47,054 nucleotides of DNA from an uncultured Lachnospiraceae bacterium (GTDB lineage Bacteria; Bacillota; Clostridia; Lachnospirales; Lachnospiraceae), in assembly GCA_900550285.1 (NCBI GenBank), contig URRW01000020.1, positions 1-47,054 of the forward strand, read 5' to 3'. Numbering within the stretch: the first letter of the stretch is position 1; every line of letters begins with the position of its first letter. Position numbers and translations under genes: made by a program. Shown here one piece after another: positions 8,433 to 16,391 of this stretch. A model generated the notes under the pieces. It made no database searches. It was not told the origin of the DNA and worked only from the letters and a program-made list of their open reading frames with translations.

Positions 8433-9005
8433 TTATGCACCCTTTCCCTGCTTCGTGCCTGCTTTCCTGCGTCCTTTTTTCAAAACCACGCTGCGCACAT
8501 AGGCAAAGGTCTTTTCTTCGCCCTCCTCTGCCAGCATCGTCAAAAGCTTTTCCAGCTGCGCCTTCGTCTTTGGATGGAGCATCGGCGGCTCCTTCGCGCT
8601 TTTATAATAGTCCAGCGGATCTTGGTCCGTATACGCGCTGCCCCGGTACGTCTTGGAGGCGGCGATCCTGTCCATGAGCATCTCCACCACATATTTGCGG
8701 GGCATCGCCACCGGAGCCATCCCGCCCTTTATCCCCCGCGTGCTGTAATCGATCCAGTATTCGTAATGATGCCTGTTGCGTCCCTTGTGATGCAGCCATG
8801 CGGAAGAATAACCGATGTCATCCCGCTCCGCATTGTTGGGGCTCTGGTTGCCCTGATAGTATTTTGCCCCGACCTTAAATTCCGTCCAGGAATATTTGGA
8901 CAGATCATGGCAGATCCCCTGCCGGTACAAACCGACCGCAAAGCAGCCCTTCATCACAAGATATTTATGGTAAGTAATCGTTTTAAAATGCTGTAGCGCC
9001 TTCAA
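8433..9005 (-). CDS. DUF5662 family protein
   Basis: A 190-residue protein with the strongly conserved DUF5662 core: HKYLVMKGCFAVGLYRQG, HDLSKYSWTEF, ERDDIGYSSAWLHHKGRN, HHYEYWIDY. The many conserved His and Asp residues resemble an HD-like or metal-dependent hydrolase, but no activity is established to my knowledge. The preferred start is TTG 9005 behind GGGAAAGGAAAG, which gives MKALQHFKTITYHK. A TTG 30 bases earlier is possible. Its start lies inside the end of the upstream GH13-like gene (overlap 23 bases), which suggests translational coupling. Confidence 0.8.
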   Translation of the reverse strand: MKALQHFKTITYHKYLVMKGCFAVGLYRQGICHDLSKYSWTEFKVGAKYYQGNQSPNNAERDDIGYSSAWLHHKGRNRHHYEYWIDYSTRGIKGGMAPVAMPRKYVVEMLMDRIAASKTYRGSAYTDQDPLDYYKSAKEPPMLHPKTKAQLEKLLTMLAEEGEEKTFAYVRSVVLKKGRRKAGTKQGKGA

Positions 9006-10890
9006 TTTTCTTTCCTTTCCCGTCCGGTTTCCCAAAGCTTTGCAAAATCTGGACCGACCTGCCCGGCAGGGTCACATACCGTTCCCTTATTTCCCCGTCG
9101 GGTACAGCCGTCCCGTCCTGCGTATCCATTACCTTTTCCCAGTGCATCCCGGCAGGCAGATCCGGCAGCGCCAGCGTCTGCTCCTCCCAGTGCATATTGT
9201 AAGCGATATAAAAATAGCTGTCGTCCTCATCCCGCTTTTTCTTCGCGTAATGCCCGCAGTAAAGCACGCCCGCCTCCCGGCTTAAACGGTCCGTCAAAAG
9301 CCGCCATGCCTCTTTCCCATGATACGAAAGATCCGGGCAGCCGCACGCTGCATAATCCAGCATCGTCAGCTCCTGCGCCTGATGCAGCACCGGATGGGCG
9401 CTGCGCAGCCTTAACGCAGCGCGCACAAAATCCAGAAAGTCCCTGTTCTTCTCTGCAAGCCGCCAGTCCAGCCAGCTAATTGCATTGTCCTGACAGTAGG
9501 CATTGTTGTTTCCCATCCGGCTCTGCCCGAATTCGTCCCCCGCCGTCAGCATCGGCGTCCCCTGCGCCGTCAGCAAAAGGAGCATGGCGTTGCGCATCTG
9601 CTTTCTGCGCAGCAAAAGGACGCTGCGTTTGCGGGTAGGCCCCTCAATGCCGCAGTTCCAGCTTGCGTTATACGGATTGCCGTCCTGATTGCCCTCCCCG
9701 TTTTCCTCGTTGTGCTTGCGGTCATAGGAAACCAGATCCGCCAGCGAAAAGCCCTCGTAGCTTGTCATATAATTGACCGTCCCCGCCTGCGCCGGATTGT
9801 TGCGAAGCTGAAAGAGCGCCTTTTTTAACGCGTCCTCGTCCCCTTTTAAAAACCGTCTCATATCATATTGGAATTCATCCCGGCAGCACGCCAGATTTTT
9901 ATAATCCGGCGCTTCCTTGGACTCATAAATCTCCCCGCACGGAAAATCATAATAAAACAGCTTCGTATTCGCAAGCAGCGGATCCGTGGCAAGAAGCTGC
10001 GTCGGCATCTGCTCCCCCATCAAATGAATCCCGTCCACATGATATTCGTAAACCCAATATTTGAGCACTTCCAGAATAAAGCCCCTTTTGACCTCCTTCG
10101 GAAAATAAAACTGCATGATCAGCTCTATCCCGTTCTCATGGAGGCTTTTTACCATCGTCTTAAATTCCCGCTGGGGATCTCCGCTGCTGTAGGACGCCTT
10201 GGGCGCAAAATAATATCCCTTTTTAAAGCCCCAGTAATTGAGCCTCGTCCGGTTCTGTTCCGGATCCTCCGTGCATCTTAGCACCGCTTCCGCCATCGTC
10301 CCTTTTCCCGTCAAAAGCTGCTCCAGCTCCAGAAATTCATATGCGGGCAAAATCTCTACCGCCGTAATGCCCAGCGATTTCAGATATGGGATCTTCTCTG
10401 TCAGCCCTGCAAACGTCCCCCGATGCGCCACGCCGGAAGAGGCATGCTTTGTAAAACCTCTCACATGAAGCTGATACACAACGCTCTCCTGCAGCGGCGT
10501 CATCGGATGCGCGTCGTCGCCCCAGTCAAAGGCTTCCGTGCTGTACGAGCTGCGAAGCGCCGGGGATGCCTTTTTGCCCCAGTGCTCGTTTCCGCGGATC
10601 CGGTGCGCATACGGATCCGCTGCGACCTCGTCCCCCATATAAAAATTGTAATCATAATCCTCCGGGCTGATCCCCGACAGCCTCATGCAGCAGATATTTC
10701 CGACCCGGTTTTCCTTTCTGAATGGAAAATGCCTCTGGCTTCCGCCCTTTTTGGGATACAGGATCACGCCGCATTCTTCCTTTGCGTGAAGAACCGCCGC
10801 CAGATTGATTTCCCTTTCCCCTGTTACCGAAAGCCCCATCGGATAGGGCTTCCCGTTCAAAACCTTAATCTCGTCTCTCATACTCTCCAT
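8983..10890 (-). CDS. GH13 glycogen-debranching (GlgX/isoamylase-like) homologue lacking catalytic motifs
   Basis: A 635-residue protein. An N-terminal CBM48-like domain (about 10-100) is followed by an isoamylase-type barrel: VVYQLHVRGFTKH, YLKSLGITAVEILPAYEF, NYWGFKKGYYFAP, LVSYDRKHNEENGEGNQDG and LTAQGTPMLTAGDEFG all read as GlgX/TreX. The four catalytic regions are changed. DVVYNH becomes MQFYFPK (about 262), the nucleophile region GFRFDLA becomes GIHLMGE (about 287), the AEPW region reads YYDFP (about 313), and the HD of region IV reads YE in TSYEGF (about 377). The loop between regions I and II is also short. It is probably a non-hydrolytic glucan-binding or regulatory protein. The start is ATG 10890 or 10881. 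Confidence 0.82.
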   Translation of the reverse strand: MESMRDEIKVLNGKPYPMGLSVTGEREINLAAVLHAKEECGVILYPKKGGSQRHFPFRKENRVGNICCMRLSGISPEDYDYNFYMGDEVAADPYAHRIRGNEHWGKKASPALRSSYSTEAFDWGDDAHPMTPLQESVVYQLHVRGFTKHASSGVAHRGTFAGLTEKIPYLKSLGITAVEILPAYEFLELEQLLTGKGTMAEAVLRCTEDPEQNRTRLNYWGFKKGYYFAPKASYSSGDPQREFKTMVKSLHENGIELIMQFYFPKEVKRGFILEVLKYWVYEYHVDGIHLMGEQMPTQLLATDPLLANTKLFYYDFPCGEIYESKEAPDYKNLACCRDEFQYDMRRFLKGDEDALKKALFQLRNNPAQAGTVNYMTSYEGFSLADLVSYDRKHNEENGEGNQDGNPYNASWNCGIEGPTRKRSVLLLRRKQMRNAMLLLLTAQGTPMLTAGDEFGQSRMGNNNAYCQDNAISWLDWRLAEKNRDFLDFVRAALRLRSAHPVLHQAQELTMLDYAACGCPDLSYHGKEAWRLLTDRLSREAGVLYCGHYAKKKRDEDDSYFYIAYNMHWEEQTLALPDLPAGMHWEKVMDTQDGTAVPDGEIRERYVTLPGRSVQILQSFGKPDGKGKKIEGATAF

Positions 10891-10918
10891 CCTTACCCCG
10901 AACCGGTATCCTTCTTCC

Positions 10919-10948
10919 GTAACGGAACCGTTACTTTTTTCCAGTATA
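10919..10948 (-). promoter_or_regulatory. Extended -10 promoter and dyad before the GH13-like gene
   Basis: Minus-strand TGGTATACT (TATACT at 10948-10943) is an extended -10 element with no good -35. Just downstream lies a dyad, GTAACGG-N2-CCGTTAC (10919-10934), in the leader, where a repressor could block elongation or initiation. No binding protein is known. Confidence 0.5.
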
Positions 10949-10961
10949 CCACAAATAAGTA

Positions 10962-10990
10962 TTGCATGCCACCGCAACTTACTGTATGAT
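10962..10990 (+). promoter_or_regulatory. Sigma-A promoter of the DUF1292 gene
   Basis: TTGCAT (10962-10967), a 17-base spacer and TATGAT (10985-10990). It is divergent from the GH13-like promoter, with about 15 bases between the two elements. Confidence 0.65.
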
Positions 10991-11082
10991 ATGCATGAAC
11001 ACAATGCCTTGCCGGTTGCGCACGGCGACAGTTTACATCAGCGCGCGCTTTTTGCGGCGTATCAGAGAAAGGATGTTTTTCC

Positions 11083-11418
11083 ATGGGTAAAAATCAGTTT
11101 GAAGAAATGGACGAGGAAATGACCGTAGAGCTGGAGCTGGATGACGGTACCAACGTTACCTGCGCCATCATTACCATTCTTGAGGTGGAAGGAAACGACT
11201 ATATCGTTCTCATGCCGTTAGACGAGCAGGGTCAGAACGATGACGGGGAAGTATGGTTCTACCACTACTCCGAGAACCCCAACGACCCCAACGAGGAGCC
11301 TCAGCTCGACTACATTGAGGACGATGCAGAGTACGAGAAGGTTGCGGAGGCTTTCGACGAGTATCTGGACAGCTGTGAATTCGACGAGCTCGTTGAGCTG
11401 GACGGGGAAGAGGAGTAA
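11083..11418 (+). CDS. DUF1292 domain-containing protein
   Basis: A 111-residue, very acidic protein. MTVELELDDGTNVTCAIITI followed by YIVLMPLDEQGQNDDGEVWFYHY is the DUF1292 (YrzB-like) fold. The C-terminal half is rich in Glu and Asp (PNDPNEEPQLDYIEDDAEYEKV) and probably disordered or helical. In Bacillota this family often sits near yrrK/udk, but here it is alone between its own promoter and a strong terminator. Function is unknown. The ATG follows AAAGGATG. Confidence 0.88.
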   Translation: MGKNQFEEMDEEMTVELELDDGTNVTCAIITILEVEGNDYIVLMPLDEQGQNDDGEVWFYHYSENPNDPNEEPQLDYIEDDAEYEKVAEAFDEYLDSCEFDELVELDGEEE

Positions 11419-11431
11419 GTTTTCCAATCAT

Positions 11432-11479
11432 AAAAAATGCGCGCCGCACTGTTTTTTCAAAAACAGCGCGGCGTTTTTT
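11432..11479. terminator. Bidirectional terminator between DUF1292 and spoVAF-like genes
   Basis: GCCGC-A-CTGTTTTT pairs with AAAAACAG-C-GCGGC around a two-base loop. The stem is flanked by an A-run on the left and TTTTTT on the right, so it works in both directions. Confidence 0.85.
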
Positions 11480-11488
11480 CTGTAATTT

Positions 11489-12901
11489 TTATTTCCTCGC
11501 CTCCGGCAGCCGTGTCCTGAAAATCTGATGCAAAAGCTGCTTTCCGTTAAACGGGATCAGCGGATACAGATAGCTCTGGTTGCTTACCGTCCGGTTTGTC
11601 GCAATGGAAACAAGCAAAACCGCAATGCCCGCAATATACCCCCACACGCCGAATAATGCCGTCAGGATCAGGTTGATGATCCGCATAAATTTCAGCGCAT
11701 ACCCCAACTCGTAGCTGTTCTGGGTATAATTTGCCACCGCCACAAACGCCATATACAGCATTACCTCCGAATTAAACCACCCGCTCTTTACGCTGAACTC
11801 CCCCAGCACCAGCGCCGCCATGACAGACAGCGGCGTGCTCAGCATATTCGGCGTATTGACCGCCGCAAGCTTTAACCCGTCGATCGCCAGCTCCAGGATC
11901 AAAAGCTGCCAGATGATCGGGATGTGAATCGTATCCCGCACCGAAATAAATTCAAATCCCTTCGGGATCCATTCCGGATATTCCATCAGCAATAAAAAGG
12001 TCGGCGTCAGAAAATATGTCACGATCGCAATCAGCATTCTGGACAGTCTCAGGTATGTCCCCGTCACCGGCGGGAAATAGTAATCGTCCGCCTCCTCGAT
12101 CACGTCAAAAAACGTAGTCGGCGTGATCATGACCGACGGCGAATTGTCCACCAGAATGATGATATTTCCTTCCAGCACCTGCGCCGCAGCCGTATCCGGG
12201 CGCTCCGAATACTTGAATTTCGGAAACGGATTGTACCAGCGCCGTTTATACAGGCATTCCGCAAGGCTCTCCTGATTGAGCGTCAGCGCGTCCACCTGCA
12301 GGCTGTTGATCCGGCTTCTTATTTTTTCCAGAAAATCCCGATCCACCCGGTCGTCCATATAACAGAGCACAATGTCCGTCTGGGAATTTGTCCCGGCTTT
12401 CAGCATTTCCATCCGAAGCTGCGGGCTTCTGATCCTCCTGCGGATCAGCGCCGTGTTAAACACAATCGTTTCCACAAAGCCGTCCTTCGAGCCGCGCAGA
12501 ACTTTATCCTTTTCCGGCTCCGCAACGCCCCGCGCCGGATAAGTGCGCGCATCGATCAGAATACACCTGTCATATCCGTCAATAAACATCGCCACCACGC
12601 CGGACATGACCGAATATTCGATTTTTTCCCATTCATCCTCCAGATCCACTTCCCCATACGGCACAAGCTGCTTGCTCATTTCATGCGCGTCCGACGGCAT
12701 TTTGTCCTCCGTGATCCCGATAAAATGCTGCAAAAGCTTCTGCATGACCTCGTCCTTACAAAATCCGTCGATCATGTAAACACAGGCGTTTCTTCCACCG
12801 ATCGTAACGACCCGGTACAGCACGTCAAAGTTTGTCCCCACACCCAGCTGCCCGTTTAAATAATCCATATCGTCAGCCAGACTGCCGCTCATTTTTCCCA
12901 T
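11489..12901 (-). CDS. Spore germination protein, GerA family (SpoVAF-like)
   Basis: A 470-residue membrane protein. The cytoplasmic N-terminal half (about 1-290) contains DYLNGQLGVGTNFDVLYR, typical of SpoVAF rather than of nutrient receptor A subunits. NIIILVDNSPSVMITPTTFFDVIEEADDYYFPP precedes the membrane half, which has about five hydrophobic segments (about 310-450), including LSRMLIAIVTYFLTPTFLLL and ELAIDGLKLAAVNTPNMLSTPLSV. SpoVAF acts with the SpoVA channel in dipicolinate release during germination. The gene is not in a spoVA operon here. The ATG follows GGGAG at a good distance; an earlier in-frame ATG is less likely. Confidence 0.88.
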   Translation of the reverse strand: MGKMSGSLADDMDYLNGQLGVGTNFDVLYRVVTIGGRNACVYMIDGFCKDEVMQKLLQHFIGITEDKMPSDAHEMSKQLVPYGEVDLEDEWEKIEYSVMSGVVAMFIDGYDRCILIDARTYPARGVAEPEKDKVLRGSKDGFVETIVFNTALIRRRIRSPQLRMEMLKAGTNSQTDIVLCYMDDRVDRDFLEKIRSRINSLQVDALTLNQESLAECLYKRRWYNPFPKFKYSERPDTAAAQVLEGNIIILVDNSPSVMITPTTFFDVIEEADDYYFPPVTGTYLRLSRMLIAIVTYFLTPTFLLLMEYPEWIPKGFEFISVRDTIHIPIIWQLLILELAIDGLKLAAVNTPNMLSTPLSVMAALVLGEFSVKSGWFNSEVMLYMAFVAVANYTQNSYELGYALKFMRIINLILTALFGVWGYIAGIAVLLVSIATNRTVSNQSYLYPLIPFNGKQLLHQIFRTRLPEARK

Positions 12902-12996
12902 AAAAAAACTCCCTTCCCGCCATTTTGATCCCTGACGGCAAAAACACATTCTGCGCGCCTTTTTCTGTCATTATGTCCGAAAAGGGAATTTTTATA

Positions 12997-14316
12997 CTAT
13001 TTTATTTCCGGCGGCTCCACGTCGGATTCCAGCGCTTCCAGCATCCTTGCGATCCGTTTCTGCGCGTCCGCGATCGTTTTGTTTACCTCGCTCACATGCT
13101 CCCGGTAATGCTGCGGCGTGCCGTCCTTTTGCGCAGTGCTGTCTTTTGATGCAGTATCCGCCTGCACAATACCGTCCTTTTGCACAGAGCCGCCTTTTTG
13201 CATCATCCTGTCTTTTTCTGTAAGCCCGCTTTTTCCGGAAACCATCCTGCTTTTTCCGGCGCTGCCATCCGGATCCCCCGTGCCGCGCCGCGCCGTATCC
13301 TTTCCGGGCGTCACATACCGCATCACATTTTCCAGCCCGTTCCGCAGCGCCGACGCTACCTCGCTGCCCGGCGCTGCGGCTGCCTTTGCCCTCAGCTGCG
13401 CATTTTCCCGTTTTAAAACGATCATCTGCTGCCGAAGAAGCTTCAGCTGCCTCTGATACTGCCGCAGGATCGACCGCTGCTGCTCATTGCCGCGCTCAGC
13501 TTCCTCTCTTTTGAGTATCTCGGCTTCCAGCCGTTCCTCCGTTTCAGTCAGCGCCTGCCTTGTTTCCGTCAAAGCCTGATTCCGCTCCGACTGCTCATCT
13601 TCTTCCGTTTCTTCCCGCTGTTTCAGCAATCCTGACAGCGTTTCGGCTTCCTCTTTTTGCTGTGCCAGCTCTGTCAGCGCAGCTTCCAGCTGCTGCCGCA
13701 AAGCTTCTGCCTCCTGCCTGTGCGCTTCCGATTCTGCACGCAGCGCTTCTGCTTCCTGTCTGCATCCTTTCACTTCTGCGCGCAGCTGCTCTGTCCCCTG
13801 CCTGTGCGCTTCCGATTCTGTACGCAACTCTTCCGTTTCCTGCCTGCACCCTTCTGCTTCCGCGCGCAGCTGCTCTGCTTCCTGCCTGTGCGCTTCCGCT
13901 TCCGCGCGCAGCTGCTCCGTTTCCTGCCTGCACGCTTCCGACTCTGCGCGCAGCTCTTCTGCTTCCTGCCTGCACGCTTCCGACTCTGCCTTTGCCTTCG
14001 TCAGCTCCTCATGGGACTGCAGAAGCTCCACCTCGCTGCGCTCTGCCTCCTGCCGCTTCGCCGCCAACTCCTCGCCGAGCTGCAAAATCTCTGCCTTTGC
14101 AGCCGCAGCCTTCTCCTGCTCCTCTTCCAGCTGCTGGCTCAGCTTCTGGCGCATCAGATTTTCCTCCTCCGCCTGCGCCTTCGCCTCTCCGACCAGCCTT
14201 TTTGCCAGCTGCTGCTCCGCTTCATACTCCGCCTTTATTTCCTCGAGATAATCCAGCACGTCCCGCTTGTCAAACCCGCCAAACAAACCGGTTTTAAACT
14301 CCGTTTTCCATTCCAT
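12997..14316 (-). CDS. DivIVA-like coiled-coil protein with internal heptad repeats
   Basis: A 439-residue acidic protein. FKTGLFGGFDKRDVLDYLEEI (residues 7-27) resembles the membrane-binding N terminus of DivIVA/GpsB proteins. Residues 28-330 are nearly unbroken coiled coil (Glu/Gln/Ala/Leu/Lys) and include seven 14-residue repeats of the SEACRQEAEELRAE type (112-209). The C-terminal part (about 345-400) is low in structure with repeated QKDG units, then a final helix (HVSEVNKTIADAQKRIARMLEALE). A role in cell division, polar organisation or spore formation is possible. The ATG follows GGAGGCGGAAGAAGG. The gene precedes the spoVAF-like gene on the same strand. Confidence 0.8.
   Translation of the reverse strand: MEWKTEFKTGLFGGFDKRDVLDYLEEIKAEYEAEQQLAKRLVGEAKAQAEEENLMRQKLSQQLEEEQEKAAAAKAEILQLGEELAAKRQEAERSEVELLQSHEELTKAKAESEACRQEAEELRAESEACRQETEQLRAEAEAHRQEAEQLRAEAEGCRQETEELRTESEAHRQGTEQLRAEVKGCRQEAEALRAESEAHRQEAEALRQQLEAALTELAQQKEEAETLSGLLKQREETEEDEQSERNQALTETRQALTETEERLEAEILKREEAERGNEQQRSILRQYQRQLKLLRQQMIVLKRENAQLRAKAAAAPGSEVASALRNGLENVMRYVTPGKDTARRGTGDPDGSAGKSRMVSGKSGLTEKDRMMQKGGSVQKDGIVQADTASKDSTAQKDGTPQHYREHVSEVNKTIADAQKRIARMLEALESDVEPPEIK
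13690..13983 (-). repeat. Seven tandem 42-bp repeats coding 14-residue coiled-coil units
   Basis: Residues 112-209 of the coiled-coil gene contain seven consecutive 14-residue units, all with the pattern xxxxRQExExLRxx. Variable positions alternate between Cys and His (EACRQE, EAHRQE, EGCRQE, KGCRQE). Fourteen residues equal two heptads, so the register of the coil is kept when units are added or lost. Confidence 0.9.
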
Positions 14317-14366
14317 CCTTCTTCCGCCTCCAACTCATTTCCAAGCCTGCCGCTTTCATTACTACC

Positions 14367-14395
14367 AGTATACCTTCCCTACCCCATACCGTAAA
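14367..14395 (-). promoter_or_regulatory. Sigma-A promoter of the coiled-coil gene
   Basis: Minus-strand TTTACG (14395-14390), a 17-base spacer and TATACT (14372-14367), about 50 bases before the start codon. Confidence 0.7.
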
Positions 14396-14414
14396 GCGGA
14401 AAAATGCGATCTTT

Positions 14415-14444
14415 TTGACTCTTCCCGCAAAATTATGATAGAAT
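14415..14444 (+). promoter_or_regulatory. Sigma-A promoter of the YcxB-like gene
   Basis: TTGACT (14415-14420), an 18-base spacer and TAGAAT (14439-14444), preceded by TATGA. It is divergent from the coiled-coil promoter 20 bases away. Confidence 0.65.
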
Positions 14445-14484
14445 AGGCAGTATCATAAAATTACCCAAAGGAGAAACTGACATT

Positions 14485-15012
14485 ATGAACCTTTCCTGTG
14501 AAACACAATATAACCAAAAAGCCATGACCGCCATGTCAAAGGCACTGCGCAAAACAGTCCGCAAAAAAAACAGCCTCTGCACCCATATCCTCGGCTGGAC
14601 CGTCGTGGTCTTTTCCCTGTTCCTGTCCTGCTGGACGCCCGAAACGGGATTTTTCTTTCTTTTAACCAAACGCTCCCTCATTACGCTCACGATTGCCGCC
14701 GTGCTCCTCGTATTTTTAATCTGGGAAGATTCGATCAACGGCTATTTTGCCCGCAAAAAGCTGGCTCCCGGCACAGAAACGGTCAAAACGGTCTTTAAAA
14801 ACAGTGAATTTATTTCCAGCACCAAAGCAAACACAAATACCTTTACCTACAGCAGGATCAACACGATTGCGGAAACCGAGGATTATTTTGTGTTCATTTA
14901 CAATGTCAGCCACGCGCAGGTCTATGACAAAAAGCATTTTTCCGGAAAGCCCTTAAACGAATTCCGCACCTTCATCGAGCAGGCGACCGGAAAGCAGATC
15001 GTAAGCGTATAA
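14485..15012 (+). CDS. YcxB-like membrane protein
   Basis: A 175-residue protein. Two hydrophobic segments (about 35-55 and 65-85) are separated by a short loop, then a soluble C-terminal domain follows (about 95-172) with the YcxB pattern: F-x-S-x-T-x-A-x-T, TYSRINTIAETEDYFVFIYN and an F-x-G-x-x-x-EFRTFIEQ ending. Function of the family is unknown. The ATG lies after AAAGGAG, at a rather long spacing. tmcAL follows 51 bases later and may share the transcript. Confidence 0.78.
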   Translation: MNLSCETQYNQKAMTAMSKALRKTVRKKNSLCTHILGWTVVVFSLFLSCWTPETGFFFLLTKRSLITLTIAAVLLVFLIWEDSINGYFARKKLAPGTETVKTVFKNSEFISSTKANTNTFTYSRINTIAETEDYFVFIYNVSHAQVYDKKHFSGKPLNEFRTFIEQATGKQIVSV

Positions 15013-15063
15013 CCGAAGCTGTCCGGCACAGCGTACCACCATTTTTACACAGGAGCAGCCCAT

Positions 15064-16365
15064 ATGAAAACCGCAGGAATCATCGTCGAATACAATCCGC
15101 TTCACAAAGGCCATGCCTACCATATCGAACAGACGCGCAGGGTGACCGGCGCAGATTATGTGATCGCCGTCATGAGCGGAAGCTTCGTGCAGCGGGGCGC
15201 GCCTGCCCTTCTGGACAAATATACCCGCACCCGCATGGCGCTTTTGTGCGGCGCCGATCTGGTTCTGGAGCTTCCCGTTTTGTATTCTGCCGGAAGCGCC
15301 GGGGATTTTGCCGCAGGAAGCGTCTCCCTGCTGAATCATCTGGGCGTTGCGGACAGCCTTTGCTTTGGCAGCGAAGCCGGTGCGATCGAGCCGTTTTTGA
15401 AAGCCGCCGCCCTCTTAACCGACGAACCGGAACCGTTTTCCGCCTGCCTGCAAGAAGGGCTGAGGCAGGGGCTTTCCTTCCCCGCCGCCCGCCAGAAAGC
15501 GCTGGACACGTTTCTGCCCGAATTTTGCGGCAGCTTTTTTTCCAGCCCCAACAACCTGCTCGGACTGGAATATACTGCCGCCCTGCTTCGCACAAAAAGC
15601 GCCGTCCAGCCTTTTACCATTGCCCGGAAGGGTGCCGGCTACCATGATGCCGCCCCCCTTTCCCATGACCTGTTTCAGGAAAAGGGCATACCTCCCTTTT
15701 CTGCCTCCGGTATCCGCACAGCTCTGAATACACAGGATGCAGATTCCTTTTCGGAAATTCTGCGCAGTGCGGTTCCCCCCCAGACGCTTCCGCTGTGGAA
15801 TGACATTTTATTGACAAACAGCTGTCTGTTTCCCGACGACCTTTCCGCCGAGCTTAAATACCGGCTTCTGACCGCCGCCCCCGGGGAATTTGCCCGCTGC
15901 GCGGACGTCACGCGGGAGCTTTCCGACAAGCTGGAAAAAAGCCGCCTCTTTTCCGGCGGCTGGGAGGAACTGTGCGCCTCCTTAAAAACCCGGGAGATTA
16001 CCTACAGCCGCATCAGCCGCGCGCTCTGCCGCATTCTGCTCTCCATTTCCGCAGAACAGCTGGAAGATGCACGGCAGAATCAGTATGCCTGCTACGCGCG
16101 CATTTTAGGCTTCCAAAAATCCGCAGCTCCCCTGCTTTCTTCCATCAAAAAAAACAGCGGGATCCCCCTGATCTCCAAGCCGGCAGACGCAGCCAAACGC
16201 CTTTCTCCCGACGCGATGCGGATGTTTGAAAAGGACGTTCTGGCTTCCCACATGTGGGAAAATGCCGTTTACCGAAAAAGAACAGCGGCAATGCGCTCAT
16301 CAGAGTGCACCGCCGCCATTCCAAAGCCGGTTCACGAATATACCCGGCAGATTATTATTGTATGA
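15064..16365 (+). CDS. tmcAL: tRNA(Met) cytidine acetate ligase
   Basis: A 433-residue nucleotidyltransferase-fold enzyme, formerly YlbM. It makes N4-acetylcytidine at the wobble base of elongator tRNA-Met using acetate and ATP. The HIGH-type motif YNPLHKGHAYHI lies at about residues 10-21, followed by MSGSFVQRGAPALLDKYTR and CGADLVLELP, which are diagnostic of this family. The C-terminal helical part (about 230-430) is of normal length. The ATG follows CAGGAGCAGCC. A terminator lies directly after the stop, shared with the convergent UPF0210 gene. Confidence 0.93.
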   Translation: MKTAGIIVEYNPLHKGHAYHIEQTRRVTGADYVIAVMSGSFVQRGAPALLDKYTRTRMALLCGADLVLELPVLYSAGSAGDFAAGSVSLLNHLGVADSLCFGSEAGAIEPFLKAAALLTDEPEPFSACLQEGLRQGLSFPAARQKALDTFLPEFCGSFFSSPNNLLGLEYTAALLRTKSAVQPFTIARKGAGYHDAAPLSHDLFQEKGIPPFSASGIRTALNTQDADSFSEILRSAVPPQTLPLWNDILLTNSCLFPDDLSAELKYRLLTAAPGEFARCADVTRELSDKLEKSRLFSGGWEELCASLKTREITYSRISRALCRILLSISAEQLEDARQNQYACYARILGFQKSAAPLLSSIKKNSGIPLISKPADAAKRLSPDAMRMFEKDVLASHMWENAVYRKRTAAMRSSECTAAIPKPVHEYTRQIIIV

Positions 16366-16366
16366 A

Positions 16367-16391
16367 GGTGTGCGCAAGTGCGCACCCTTTT
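16367..16391. terminator. Compact terminator between tmcAL and UPF0210
   Basis: GTGCGC (16370-16375), loop AAGT, GCGCAC (16380-16385), then CCTTTTT, with further pairing outside a mismatch. The T-run overlaps the stop codon of the convergent gene. Confidence 0.7.

Noticed and set aside
13560..14394. Two long plus-strand frames opposite the coiled-coil repeats, rich in Leu/Cys/Phe/Pro
   Set aside because: They are mirror images of the repeat region; their repetitiveness comes from the 42-bp units on the other strand.
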